Shown: piece by piece, positions 22,493 to 30,939 of the stretch | Numbering within the stretch: position 1 is the stretch's first letter | Layout of the letters: every line of letters starts with the position of its first letter | From: Mucilaginibacter sp. | Lineage (GTDB): Bacteria; Bacteroidota; Bacteroidia; Sphingobacteriales; Sphingobacteriaceae | Assembly (NCBI GenBank): GCA_031292485.1 | Contig: JARLHA010000072.1 | Coordinates: forward strand, 24,857 to 88,856 | Length of the DNA stretch: 64,000 bases | Direction: 5' to 3' | Notes under the pieces: model-generated | What the model was told of the DNA's origin: nothing | The model's database searches: none | Seen by the model: the letters and a program-made list of their open reading frames with translations, nothing else | Made by a program: the position numbers and the translations under genes

Positions 22493-24607
22493 TCAAAAAG
22501 CCACTCCCATATTCCAAAACATAAAGGCCCACTTATCTACCTGCCCGCTGATCACCTGCTCGGTGCTTTGGCCCGCGCCATGGCCGGCTTTGGTTTCAAT
22601 ACGGATGATTACCGGGGCAGTGCCTTGCTGGTATTCCTGCAAACGGGCGGCAAACTTAAATGAATGTGCCGGTACCACGCGGTCGTCATGGTCGGCAGTA
22701 GTCACCATCGTTGCCGGGTAGTTATTGGGTTTTAAAGCATGGTATGGCGAATAATGGTACAGGTAATCAAACATCTCTTTGGAGTCTTCGGCTGTGCCGT
22801 AATCATAGCTCCAGCCTGCGCCTGCGGTAAACTGGTTGTAGCGCAGCATGTCCATTACGCCAACTGCCGGCAGGGCCACTTTGCATAAGTCGGGTCGCTG
22901 GGTCATGGTCGCGCCGATGAGCAGGCCGCCGTTTGAACCTCCTGAAATAGCCAGGTAATCGTGCGAGGTATATTTATGTTTGATGAGGTATTCCGCAGCT
23001 GCGATAAAATCATCAAATACATTCTGCTTTTTCATTTTGATACCGGCTTTGTGCCATTTTTCTCCGTATTCGCCGCCACCACGCAGGTTGGGTACCGCGT
23101 AAATTCCGCCATGTTCCAATAAAATAATGTTGCTGGTGCTGAATGCCGGTGTAAGACTGACGCCGAAACCACCATAGGCGTATAAAAGTGTCGGATTTCT
23201 GCCGTTCATTACCGTGCCTTTTTTGTAGGTGATGATCATCGGGATTTTGGTGCCATCCTTCGATTTATAAAACACCTGCTCGCTTACATACTGGGCAGGA
23301 TCAAACTGTACATTCGATTTTTTATAAACGGTTGACGCACCGCCGGCAATGTCGAGCTTAAATATGGTTGGCGGATAAACATAATTGGTAAAAGTGTAAT
23401 AGGTTTCCTTTTCCTCATGCCTGGTGCCGAAGCCAGATGCCGTGCCGATACCCGGCAGCTTAATGGTGCGCTCCAGTTTGCCTTCCATATCATATTGCTC
23501 CACAAAGGAGGTGGCGTCTTTCAGGTATTCGGCAAAGATTTTACCGCCGCCGGTGGAGGCACTTAATACATTTTTGGTAGTGGGAATCAAATCCTTCCAG
23601 TAAACGGGTTTAGGACTAACCGCATCAACCGTCACAATTTTAAAATTGGGAGAATAAAGGTTAGTGAGGATATACAACCTGCTACCTACATTATCCAGCA
23701 CGGAATGTTCATTGTCAAAATTATCCACCACGTTGACGATCTGGCTGCCGGGGATGCTAAGGTCCTGGATGTAAAGCTCGTTGCCGGTGGTTTCGTTGGC
23801 GGCAGTGATCACCAGGAATCGCTGGTCCTCTGTTAAATATGCGCCGATGTACCTGCGCTTGGTTTGGTCGCCGCCGAATACCAGTTTGTCGCTGCTTTGC
23901 GGGGTGCCCAATTGATGATAAAACAGCTTATGAAACTGTGTCATCCCCGACAATTGCGAACCCGTTTTGGGCTTATCATAACTGCTGTAATAAAAGCCTT
24001 CGTTACCGCGCCAGGCAATCCCGCTGAATTTGATATCGGTAAGCGTATCGCCCACAGCCGTTTTATCAGCTGTTTTGATGACGATTACTTTGCGCCAGTC
24101 GCTGCCGCCTTCAGAAAGCTGGTAGGCCGCCATACTGCCGTCTTTGGTAAAATCGATACCCTGCATAGAGGTGGTGCCATCCGCCGAAAACTTATTCGGA
24201 TCGAGGAAAGCCTCCGGCGCGTCATCGCCAATTTGCCGCCATAAAACGGCCTGGCTCTGCAGTCCATCGTTCTTATAAAAGTAGGTGTATTGGCCCTCTT
24301 TAAAAGGGGCGCTGTATTTTTCGTAGTTCCATAGTTGTTTAAGCCGCTGGTGCATGGCTTCGCGATAAGGGATCTGTGACAGATAGCTTTGCGTTACCTT
24401 ATTTTCGGCCTGAACCCAGGCTTTGGTATCTGCGGCACGGTCGTCTTCCAGCCAGCGGTAAGGATCAGGCACCGCGGTGCCGAAATAGGTGTTTACGGTG
24501 TCAACCTTTTTGGTTGCGGGGTAATTTAGTTTTTGTGTATTCATTTGTTGAGCACTGGCAACGCTGCAAAGTAAAACAGCTGCGGATAAACAGGTTAATG
24601 TTCTCAT
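22493..24607 (-). CDS. prolyl oligopeptidase family serine peptidase, secreted
   Basis: 704 aa, the usual length of bacterial prolyl endopeptidases. Signal peptide at residues 1-19 (MRTLTCLSAAVLLCSVASA). An N-terminal seven-bladed propeller (about 60-430) gates the alpha/beta-hydrolase domain. The catalytic triad is visible: Ser in ISGGSNGGLLIGA, Asp in TADHDDRVVPAHSFKF and His in TKAGHGAGQST. It cleaves after proline in short peptides, probably in the periplasm. It stands alone and looks intact. Confidence 0.93.
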   Translation of the reverse strand: MRTLTCLSAAVLLCSVASAQQMNTQKLNYPATKKVDTVNTYFGTAVPDPYRWLEDDRAADTKAWVQAENKVTQSYLSQIPYREAMHQRLKQLWNYEKYSAPFKEGQYTYFYKNDGLQSQAVLWRQIGDDAPEAFLDPNKFSADGTTSMQGIDFTKDGSMAAYQLSEGGSDWRKVIVIKTADKTAVGDTLTDIKFSGIAWRGNEGFYYSSYDKPKTGSQLSGMTQFHKLFYHQLGTPQSSDKLVFGGDQTKRRYIGAYLTEDQRFLVITAANETTGNELYIQDLSIPGSQIVNVVDNFDNEHSVLDNVGSRLYILTNLYSPNFKIVTVDAVSPKPVYWKDLIPTTKNVLSASTGGGKIFAEYLKDATSFVEQYDMEGKLERTIKLPGIGTASGFGTRHEEKETYYTFTNYVYPPTIFKLDIAGGASTVYKKSNVQFDPAQYVSEQVFYKSKDGTKIPMIITYKKGTVMNGRNPTLLYAYGGFGVSLTPAFSTSNIILLEHGGIYAVPNLRGGGEYGEKWHKAGIKMKKQNVFDDFIAAAEYLIKHKYTSHDYLAISGGSNGGLLIGATMTQRPDLCKVALPAVGVMDMLRYNQFTAGAGWSYDYGTAEDSKEMFDYLYHYSPYHALKPNNYPATMVTTADHDDRVVPAHSFKFAARLQEYQQGTAPVIIRIETKAGHGAGQSTEQVISGQVDKWAFMFWNMGVAF

Positions 24608-25140
24608 TTTGCATTTGTGTGGTAAGGGTGGCTAAGATAGCAGAATTAGGTATTAGTTCATAGTTGATGGGGCCAGGGAGTCGCTTTTAAAAATCAACGG
24701 CTCTCAGGAGCCACCGGAGTAATAACAGGGCAGAAACCTGAACCTACGGCGGTCCCGGTTAATTCAAGATCATCTTTTTATATTGATTGGGGCTTATGCC
24801 AACTTCCTTTTTAAATAATCTGGAAAAGCAGGGTAGATCATCCGACCTAAATGCATAAGATTGTCCGGCAACCCTGTGTAGCAATGGCCCAAATGAATAT
24901 TTGAAAAAAAAATGTTTCGATCATACTTCAAATAAATTTAACCTATATTTAAACGTTAATAAGCGCCTTTAATAAATGAAGGCTTAGATACCTTAGTCAT
25001 TATTATAAATTTACCACGGGACAGCATCATACACACGGGTTAACCCTACACCTTAAAACGAAAAAATGCAACCTGATTCAACCAGCATTTCGGAAAACAA
25101 AGCCAAATCATTGTTTTTAACATTCAAATCAACCGATTTT
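24608..25140. other. intergenic region holding an araC remnant
   Basis: Apart from the araC 3' fragment at 24759-24869, no gene is seen. The right 200 nt is AT-rich and should hold the promoter of the thioredoxin-fold gene; TATATTTAAACG-like sequence near 24945 is only a weak -7 candidate. The ORF of the next gene is open from 25066, but the first 25 codons lack a signal-peptide start, so I assign 25066-25140 to the leader. Confidence 0.45.
24759..24869 (-). pseudogene. fragment of an AraC-family regulator (last ~36 codons)
   Basis: The minus strand encodes DDLPCFSRLFKKEVGISPNQ followed by Y-K-K-M-I-L-N and a stop, nearly identical to the C-terminal end of the intact AraC protein at 26705-27595. 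Nucleotide identity is very high over about 65 nt beside the stop codon and decays upstream, where codons such as Y-A-F-R-S no longer match. No start is present. It is a duplicated 3' end that, with the intact gene, flanks the thioredoxin-fold gene at 25141-26628. Confidence 0.85.
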
Positions 25141-26628
25141 ATGAAAAAACGCGCTACCTGTGGTATACTCCTCCTGCTTTTTTCAATAAACGCGCTTGCC
25201 AAAAGCGCGACAGTACACATCACCATCAAGAACTTTAGGGGATCGGGTGATGTATACAATCCCGAATTACGTTATGATCTGACGAAAAAAAAGGTGACCG
25301 GGATTCAATTGGATCCTCAACATTCGGTATCCTATACGCTGGATCTAAATAAACCAACCTACTTCGTTTTATATTTTTTATCCGATAAATATTTCAATTA
25401 CGCTCTTTTCTTATCGCCGGGAGATGAGCTTTTTTTAACGGCTGATTTTGCAAAAAAAACCAATAACATCACAGTAACCGGCAAGGGCAGTAACAATAAT
25501 CAACCCGGAATTTTTGCCTTAACGAATATGGATACCGAACCGTTTAAGGGCGACAAAACGCCCGACCGCGTGATCGCCGCCATCAATAAGCAATATTTAG
25601 TGAATAAAGAAATATTGACTAAATATATCAAACAATACAAACCCTCTATTGATTTTATAAAAACGGCGTCAATTAACCTGGCCTATTTTGTGCCGGTCAA
25701 CTATTATGAATTCAGCCACAATAATAATTTTGGCAAACCGAAAGATGAATTAAGAAAATGGGACAAAATTCAGGATAGCCTGTTTTCAACCATTAAGCTG
25801 AATAATAGCAATGCTTTGGCCGCATACAACTACACGCACTTAATAGATAATTTTTTAATAAGAGAACCCGAAGCTCTGGCAATGGAATATAGAACAAATC
25901 CCAAATTATTTTATAAACAATGGTTCCATCCCGATACGACCAGGGCTAATGCGCTTTTAACAAGTGTACCACAGGCTATTTTAACGCAAAAAGTTATTGA
26001 TAAATACTTCAGCGGCCAGGCTGCGGAGTATGCATACGGTGAGTCATTAAAATTTGAATTCAACAAATCCGACTACCCCTCAACCATTTTGCTGTTCGAT
26101 CATTTAAAAAAGAAATACCCGGCGAGTGCGTACATCAAAGGATTTAGCGCCCCGATAGTAGAAGTGCTTAAGAAACAACAACAGGTGCTGAACAGCAAAG
26201 CTGTTTTTGCAAGGGCAAATGGCACCAACCTGAATACCTTTAACGAAGTGCTGGCATTAAACAAAGGTAAAACCGTATTTATAGATATGTGGGGCACCTG
26301 GTGCAGCTCCTGCAGGGCGGAAATAGAAGAAAATGCCGCGCTGTTAAGAGCACATTTTAAAGGAAAGGATGTTGTTTTTTTATATATCGCCAATTTTGAT
26401 TCCGGGCGGGAGAAAGAGTGGAAAAAACAAATCGCCTATTTTCAAATCGAAGGCATGCATATTTTGGCTAACGCTAAATTAACCGGCGATATTATGGGAA
26501 AAGTCAAATCAACCCTTTATCCTACCTATATTATTGTAAAAAAGGATGGCAATTTTAAGCAAACAGCCACCAGATACCCGGTAAATGTCCAGGCAATGAT
26601 CAAAGAGATTGAGGCTGCCCGTACCTAA
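25141..26628 (+). CDS. exported thioredoxin-fold (TlpA/ResA-like) protein
   Basis: 495 aa from the ATG at 25141, which opens a signal peptide (KKRATCGILLLLFSINALAK); the frame is open from 25066 but that adds 25 polar residues before the signal. Residues about 30-330 are an unannotated beta-rich then helical region found ahead of thioredoxin domains in Bacteroidota. The C-terminal domain (from about 370) has the redox motif WGTWCSSCRAEIEEN and the cis-Pro strand STLYPTYIIVKK. It probably reduces or oxidises envelope disulfides. It sits between two copies of an araC 3' end. Confidence 0.88.
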   Translation: MKKRATCGILLLLFSINALAKSATVHITIKNFRGSGDVYNPELRYDLTKKKVTGIQLDPQHSVSYTLDLNKPTYFVLYFLSDKYFNYALFLSPGDELFLTADFAKKTNNITVTGKGSNNNQPGIFALTNMDTEPFKGDKTPDRVIAAINKQYLVNKEILTKYIKQYKPSIDFIKTASINLAYFVPVNYYEFSHNNNFGKPKDELRKWDKIQDSLFSTIKLNNSNALAAYNYTHLIDNFLIREPEALAMEYRTNPKLFYKQWFHPDTTRANALLTSVPQAILTQKVIDKYFSGQAAEYAYGESLKFEFNKSDYPSTILLFDHLKKKYPASAYIKGFSAPIVEVLKKQQQVLNSKAVFARANGTNLNTFNEVLALNKGKTVFIDMWGTWCSSCRAEIEENAALLRAHFKGKDVVFLYIANFDSGREKEWKKQIAYFQIEGMHILANAKLTGDIMGKVKSTLYPTYIIVKKDGNFKQTATRYPVNVQAMIKEIEAART

Positions 26629-26704
26629 AAACCCAAAAATATGCTGTTAAGGAGACCAGCTATGGCCGCATAGCGTATGCTGGTTTTAGATTTGCGACCG
26701 TCAA

Positions 26705-27595
26705 TTAATTCAGGATCATCTTTTTATATTGATTGGGGCTTATGCCAACTTCCTTTTTAAACAACCTGGAGAAGTAGGGCAGGTTATCAAACCCAAGCGT
26801 ATAGGCGGTTTCAGCGATGTTGTTATCCGACCCGGTAAGCAGGTTTTTCGCCTCGGCAATTAAAAAGATATGGATCAGCTCAATAGCCGTTTTACCTGTC
26901 TCCTGCTTTAAAATATCGCTTAAATAACGCGACGATAAATTGAGCTGGGAGGCCATCATGGTTACCGAAGGCAGGCCTTTTTGCTGTAAGGAGCCGCTGT
27001 CGAAATAAGCAGCCAGCGACTTGTTAAATTTTGAAACCACTTTTCCTGACAGGTCGCTGCGGTTGATGAACTGCCGTTTATAAAAGCGCTGCGAATATTT
27101 AAGGATTGAATCGATATGCGCCAGTATAATATCACGGCTGTATTCATCCTGGTTATTATAGTATTCGGTTTCTATTTTGCTGTACAGCTCCCAAATGATC
27201 TTTTCCTCGTTGGGCGACAGGTGCAGGGCCTCATTTGCCTCGTATTCAAAAAAGTTATATTTTTTTATTTCTGAGTGAAGCGGGTGCCCGTTTAAAAAAT
27301 CCTCGTGAAAATAAATCAGGAAACCATCCTCTTCAAATTCCAGGTTCTCCAGTTTCACTACCTGCCTTGGTTTTACGAACGACATGGAGCCGTTCTCATG
27401 GTCGTATTTTGTACGGCCATATAAAAACAATCCCGAGATCAGTTTTTTAAAACCGATCATATAAAAATCGCCGGTAAATTCCGTTACGCCCAGGGAGCAA
27501 ACATTTTTACACCTGAACAGGCTTAACAACGGATTTTCAGGCGGCGGGAAACCATTGGCGCGGTGCAATTCAGCAAGGCTTTTAAAGTGCTTCAT
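26705..27595 (-). CDS. AraC-family transcriptional regulator
   Basis: 296 aa. An N-terminal cupin-like ligand domain (about 1-180) is followed by two helix-turn-helices: MMASQLNLSSRYLSDILKQE and AETAYTLGFDNLPYFSRLFK with KEVGISPNQYKK, the AraC signature. It is divergent from nothing: the SDR gene lies 86 nt upstream on the same strand, so the two may be co-transcribed or the regulator may act on the SDR promoter. Its last about 36 codons are duplicated as a remnant at 24759-24869. The ligand is unknown. Confidence 0.92.
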   Translation of the reverse strand: MKHFKSLAELHRANGFPPPENPLLSLFRCKNVCSLGVTEFTGDFYMIGFKKLISGLFLYGRTKYDHENGSMSFVKPRQVVKLENLEFEEDGFLIYFHEDFLNGHPLHSEIKKYNFFEYEANEALHLSPNEEKIIWELYSKIETEYYNNQDEYSRDIILAHIDSILKYSQRFYKRQFINRSDLSGKVVSKFNKSLAAYFDSGSLQQKGLPSVTMMASQLNLSSRYLSDILKQETGKTAIELIHIFLIAEAKNLLTGSDNNIAETAYTLGFDNLPYFSRLFKKEVGISPNQYKKMILN

Positions 27596-27681
27596 ATCAG
27601 TACAATATTAACAAAATCCACACCGTGCCGGGCATGGATTTTGTCAGGTGAATTACATATTAAATTGACGTTGTGTTGAAA

Positions 27682-28500
27682 TTATTTGCCGTGAGCGGCA
27701 GAAGCTACATCGGCCCATTCGGTCCAGGTAGCCAAACGGTCCTGGTACACCTGGCTGGCCCATGGCAATGCTACCTTGCCTAAAAATAATCGTAAAGGAG
27801 GGTTTTCGCTGTCAACCAATTTTAATACGGCGGCAGTGGTAGCCTCGGGGATTCCGAAGATATCGTCAGTTAAACCGGCCTGGAAAGCGGCACGCACGCC
27901 ATCATACACATCTAATTGGGTGGTATTAACCGCCGAGGCGCCTGCCCAGTCGGTTGCAAAGCCGTTGGGTTCAATCAGCGTAACATTAATACCAAATCCC
28001 TTCACTTCTGTTGCCAGCGTTTCGCTCAAGCCTTCAACCGCAAATTTGGATGCGTTATACAGGCCCAGAACAGGCAGGGTAGTGATGCCCAGTACGCTTG
28101 ATAACTGGATAATGTGCCCATGTCCCTGTTTACGCATAACCGGCAAAACGGCTTGGGTAACCCACAATAAACCAAAAAAGTTGGTTTCTATCTGGTCCCT
28201 GGCTTCCTGTTCGCTGGTTTCTTCAATGGTGCCGAACAGGCCATAACCTGCATTATTGATCAAAACATCAATCGAACCAAAATGCGCGGTTGCCTTTTCA
28301 ATCGCTGTAAAGCAATCGGCGCGGTTGTTTACATCCAACTGCAAGGGCAGGATCTGTTTGCCATAAGTGTTTACCAGGCCGTTTAAGGCATCAAGGTTGC
28401 GTGCGGTAGCTACCACCTTATCGCCGCGCTTTAAAAAAGCCTCGGCCCAGATCTTTCCGAACCCGCGGGAAGCACCCGTTATAAAAATTGTTTTTGCCAT
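27682..28500 (-). CDS. short-chain dehydrogenase/reductase
   Basis: 272 aa. Classical SDR: cofactor motif TGASRGFG near the N-terminus, N-N-A-G in VLINNAGYGLFG, catalytic Ser in QLSSVLGI and Y-x-x-x-K in YNASKFA (about 154-158), then L-I-E-P-N-G-F. Arg after the glycine motif (VVATARNLD) suggests NADP(H). Substrate unknown. It precedes the AraC gene on the same strand, an arrangement common for AraC-regulated oxidoreductases in Bacteroidota. Confidence 0.92.
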   Translation of the reverse strand: MAKTIFITGASRGFGKIWAEAFLKRGDKVVATARNLDALNGLVNTYGKQILPLQLDVNNRADCFTAIEKATAHFGSIDVLINNAGYGLFGTIEETSEQEARDQIETNFFGLLWVTQAVLPVMRKQGHGHIIQLSSVLGITTLPVLGLYNASKFAVEGLSETLATEVKGFGINVTLIEPNGFATDWAGASAVNTTQLDVYDGVRAAFQAGLTDDIFGIPEATTAAVLKLVDSENPPLRLFLGKVALPWASQVYQDRLATWTEWADVASAAHGK

Positions 28501-28674
28501 TTTTTAAATTGTTAAATTACAGGTCAAAGGTATCCGGGGCGGCGCAGAAGGATTTATACAAAAGTGGGGAATAACGATACAGATTTACGGGGAGGATTGT
28601 CAACTCATTACTTTTGCGAACGATTAGAACCTTTATAAAGGTTTTTTGAATGATATTGATTAAATTTCTATTAC

Positions 28675-28682
28675 TATATTTG
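28675..28682 (+). promoter_or_regulatory. -7 promoter box TATATTTG 3 nt before the DUF433 start codon
   Basis: A perfect TAnnTTTG box ends 3 nt before the ATG at 28686. The upstream TTTG at 28645-28648 is 26 nt away, longer than the usual 19-21, so the -33 element is uncertain. If used, the transcript would begin at the start codon and be leaderless, as proposed for the module at 6521. Confidence 0.45.
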
Positions 28683-28685
28683 TGT

Positions 28686-28910
28686 ATGAGCAACTGGAAA
28701 GAACGTATCACCACCAATCCCGCTCAGTGCGGCGGGAGGCCTTGTATCAGAGGTATGCGCATCCGTGTCGTTGATGTGCTCGATCTGCTTGCTGCGGGTT
28801 TATCACAAGAACAAGTATTGGAAGAATTACCCGATCTGGAGCCCCGGGATATTGAAGCCGCTTTAAAATACGCGGGGAGCAAACTTGACCATCCTGTAAT
28901 TGCGGCATGA
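28686..28910 (+). CDS. DUF433 protein, putative antitoxin
   Basis: 74 aa from the ATG at 28686. Clear DUF433 fold: WKERITTNPAQCGGRPCIRG, then VVDVLDLLAAGLSQEQVLEE and LPDLEPRDIEAALKYA, a winged-helix domain seen in antitoxins paired with PIN-like DUF5615 proteins. It overlaps the next gene by 4 nt (ATGA), so the pair is translated together. It should bind and neutralise the downstream protein and may repress its own promoter. Confidence 0.88.
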   Translation: MSNWKERITTNPAQCGGRPCIRGMRIRVVDVLDLLAAGLSQEQVLEELPDLEPRDIEAALKYAGSKLDHPVIAA

Positions 28911-29254
28911 CTATTTGGGTAGACGCTCAACTTTCCCCATCGATTGCTAAGTGGATCAGCAATAATTTTCCGGAGTTAACAGCAACTGCCTTGCGGTCGA
29001 TGGCGCTGCAGGATGATAATGACTATGATATTTTCAGGAAGGCCCGCAAGGCTAAGGCAATAGTAATGAGTAAGGATTATGACTTTGTGAAGTTGATTGA
29101 AATTTATGGTGTTCCGCCTCAATTGATATGGATCACATGCGGCAATACATCAAATGTGCGCCTTTGTGAAATTTTAAGCGTCTCCCTCCAACAGGCATTG
29201 GATTTGCTGCAAAGTGGTGAAAAAATAGTGGAAATAGGTGACAAACATGTTTGA
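28907..29254 (+). CDS. DUF5615 PIN-like protein, putative toxin
   Basis: 115 aa. N-terminal WVDAQLSPSIAKWISNNFPE and the central acidic motif MALQDDNDYDIFRKARKAKA with VMSKDYDFV match the Mut7-C/PIN-like DUF5615 family, whose Asp residues (DAQLSP, DND, SKDYD) would coordinate metal for RNA cleavage. It forms a toxin-antitoxin pair with the overlapping DUF433 gene. Its last codons overlap the start of a third gene (29247), so three genes may be translated in series. Confidence 0.87.
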   Translation: MTIWVDAQLSPSIAKWISNNFPELTATALRSMALQDDNDYDIFRKARKAKAIVMSKDYDFVKLIEIYGVPPQLIWITCGNTSNVRLCEILSVSLQQALDLLQSGEKIVEIGDKHV

Positions 29255-29696
29255 TCTCCTCGATAAATACAAAACAAACGGCCATTTCTTTTTTAGCTCT
29301 ACCGATTCGCTGGAAGAAGTGTGCAATGCCCCTGATAACAAAAATGGAGTGTATATAGTTTATCAATTAAAAGACGGCCACGTCGATATGCTTTACATTG
29401 GCGCTTCGGGCATACGTGAAATCCTGATCGTAAAGGATTCGTTGTTCGGCTTAAAGCAATGCATAATAAATGGGATAGGGCAACAAAGTGAACCAAGAAC
29501 TCAGGCGTGGCCGCTAAAAATGCTGGCCGAAGGTATTGAAGCCTTAGATATTTACTGGTACGTTACCTATTCAGGCTCTTTAAAGCACCACCCGGGAGGC
29601 GTTCAGTCCATGCTGCTTTTTCAATATGCCAAAATATATGACGAGTTTCCACCATGGAACGACAAAATTAAGCGTCATAAAAGGCGGGACCGGTAG
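29247..29696 (+). CDS. GIY-YIG-like predicted nuclease
   Basis: 149 aa from the ATG at 29247, which lies inside the end of the DUF5615 gene (8-nt overlap); a GTG at 29238 is also possible. NGVYIVYQLKDG followed by DMLYIGASGIREI matches the paired G-I-Y and Y-I-G strands of that nuclease superfamily, with Arg in S-G-I-R. A downstream Glu and Asn that would complete the site cannot be assigned with certainty. The overlap suggests it belongs to the DUF433/DUF5615 operon as a third component. Role inferred. Confidence 0.6.
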   Translation: MFDLLDKYKTNGHFFFSSTDSLEEVCNAPDNKNGVYIVYQLKDGHVDMLYIGASGIREILIVKDSLFGLKQCIINGIGQQSEPRTQAWPLKMLAEGIEALDIYWYVTYSGSLKHHPGGVQSMLLFQYAKIYDEFPPWNDKIKRHKRRDR

Positions 29697-29852
29697 AGCG
29701 GGTGTTGATTTGAAATTATGCGGTAGCGGGGCGAGTGGATGTTTTCTGTGCCCTTTTGCCAGTTTTGAATTAAATTGTGTTAGGGATTTCAAATAGCAAA
29801 TCCCACCTGCTAAAAAACGAAAAATCTTATCTTAGCCTGACAAACAGCCAGC

Positions 29853-30299
29853 ATGAAACTTAATCGATATGAACTAAAATCAGATGAATATCTTACGACT
29901 TTTGATTTCTTAAGCGAAGGACCCAAAGGTAAAATTGAGAAGATAATTCAATTTTCTATAGTAAACCAGGACAATGTTTTTAATCTTGCCTTTGGTGACA
30001 AAAACGCAATTACTGGCGAAATTGATGACCGGATTGTGACTGACAACGGGGATAGTGAAAAAGTTTTAGCAACTGTTGTGGCGGCAGTTTATGCCTTTTG
30101 CGACAGGTTTCCTGAGGCATGGATTTACGCAACCGGTAGTACTTCAGCCAGTACCCGACTTTACCGAATGGGTATAAACAAATACTTTGATACTGCAGAA
30201 GCAGACTTTGAAATTTTTGGGCAAACCCAAAATGAATGGGAGCGTTACCAAAAGGGTAAAGATTATCAGGCATTTGTTATTCAACGGAAAAATCTTTAA
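29853..30299 (+). CDS. DUF6934-type hypothetical protein
   Basis: 148 aa. Small alpha/beta protein starting MKLNRYELKSDEYLTTFDFL, with AFGDKNAITGEIDDRIVTDN and a conserved-looking WIYATGSTSASTRLYRMGIN segment. This combination (A-x-G-S-T-x-A-R-T-R-L-Y) is what I recall for DUF6934 proteins, frequent beside small toxin-antitoxin-like genes in Bacteroidota. Function unknown. It is followed after 9 nt by a 52-aa gene on the same strand. An inverted repeat GGGATTT/AAATCCC lies about 50 nt upstream (29784-29805), probably ending the preceding operon. Confidence 0.75.
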   Translation: MKLNRYELKSDEYLTTFDFLSEGPKGKIEKIIQFSIVNQDNVFNLAFGDKNAITGEIDDRIVTDNGDSEKVLATVVAAVYAFCDRFPEAWIYATGSTSASTRLYRMGINKYFDTAEADFEIFGQTQNEWERYQKGKDYQAFVIQRKNL

Positions 30300-30308
30300 A
30301 TTTGAATT

Positions 30309-30467
30309 ATGAAAAGCATTCTTGAATTAAACGACAAAAAAGTGCCGGTTGTTCGGGTAGATAAATCACTCAACAAATATAGCGATGTCGTGCTTTTTCC
30401 TGAAAAAGTTGAGAAAGCAAAAAAAGCTTTTGAAAAACTCGGAGTTCCTGACTTGAAAAAAGTATAG
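30309..30467 (+). CDS. 52-aa partner of the DUF6934 gene
   Basis: Starts ATG AAA AGC 9 nt after the DUF6934 stop and ends TAG at 30467. The sequence begins MKSILELNDKKVPVVRVDKS and is rich in Lys/Val with a predicted C-terminal helix (EKVEKAKKAFEKLGVPDLKK). No signal peptide. Tight spacing and protein-like codon use suggest a real small gene, perhaps an antitoxin-like partner, but no family is recognised. Confidence 0.6.
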   Translation: MKSILELNDKKVPVVRVDKSLNKYSDVVLFPEKVEKAKKAFEKLGVPDLKKV

Positions 30468-30477
30468 CGGGGAAAAT

Positions 30478-30761
30478 TTACAATTGCGCTTCTAATTGTT
30501 TGGCCATAAACAAATCATACTCCATTTGCAGGCCTAACCAATAATGGGAACTGATGCCGAATAGTTTTCGGATTTTACAGGTAAACGGGCTGATATATTT
30601 CTTTTTCCGGCGAAGATCTCGCTTAAATGATGCGGTAAAATATCAAGAGATTTAGCAACGTCTTTTTTAAGGGTGTTTCTTGCTTCAATCTCCTCCTGCA
30701 AAAATTCACCGGGGTGAAATGCTTCTATTTCAATTTCGTTACCTTGATGATCTAATACCAT
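30478..30761 (-). pseudogene. HigA-type XRE antitoxin broken by a single-base frameshift
   Basis: From the ATG at 30761: IEIEAFHPGEFLQEEIEARN, then KKDVAKSLDILPHHLSEIFA and GKRNISARL are the HigA helix-turn-helix. The frame then continues as nonsense to a stop at 30534. In the adjacent frame the true HigA ending is present: CKIRKLFGISSHYWLGLQME, then Y-D-L-F-M-A-K-Q, ending at 30478. One base near 30585-30595 (expected GCC before TGT) seems lost. The frame is open upstream to 30890 but that part is not HigA-like. No intact HigB neighbour is present, so this is likely a decaying module. Confidence 0.8.
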
Positions 30762-30939
30762 AGCACTGCAAAAAAACTTCTTATTCTTTTCTGGCGCGTG
30801 AATGACGGGGATGGCCTGTTTGCAATAGCTCGTGCCTGGGCATATTTCCAAATTCACGAGAACGCCGCGTTTTTGGCCTTTGCCCGGCATTAGCGATAGA
30901 AAAGGACGATTTAAGGTTCTTAATTAAATTGAAAATAAA

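Noticed and set aside
22448..22663. Small plus-strand ORF over the prolyl oligopeptidase end
   Set aside because: Antisense shadow of the peptidase C-terminus and of a dispersed repeat.
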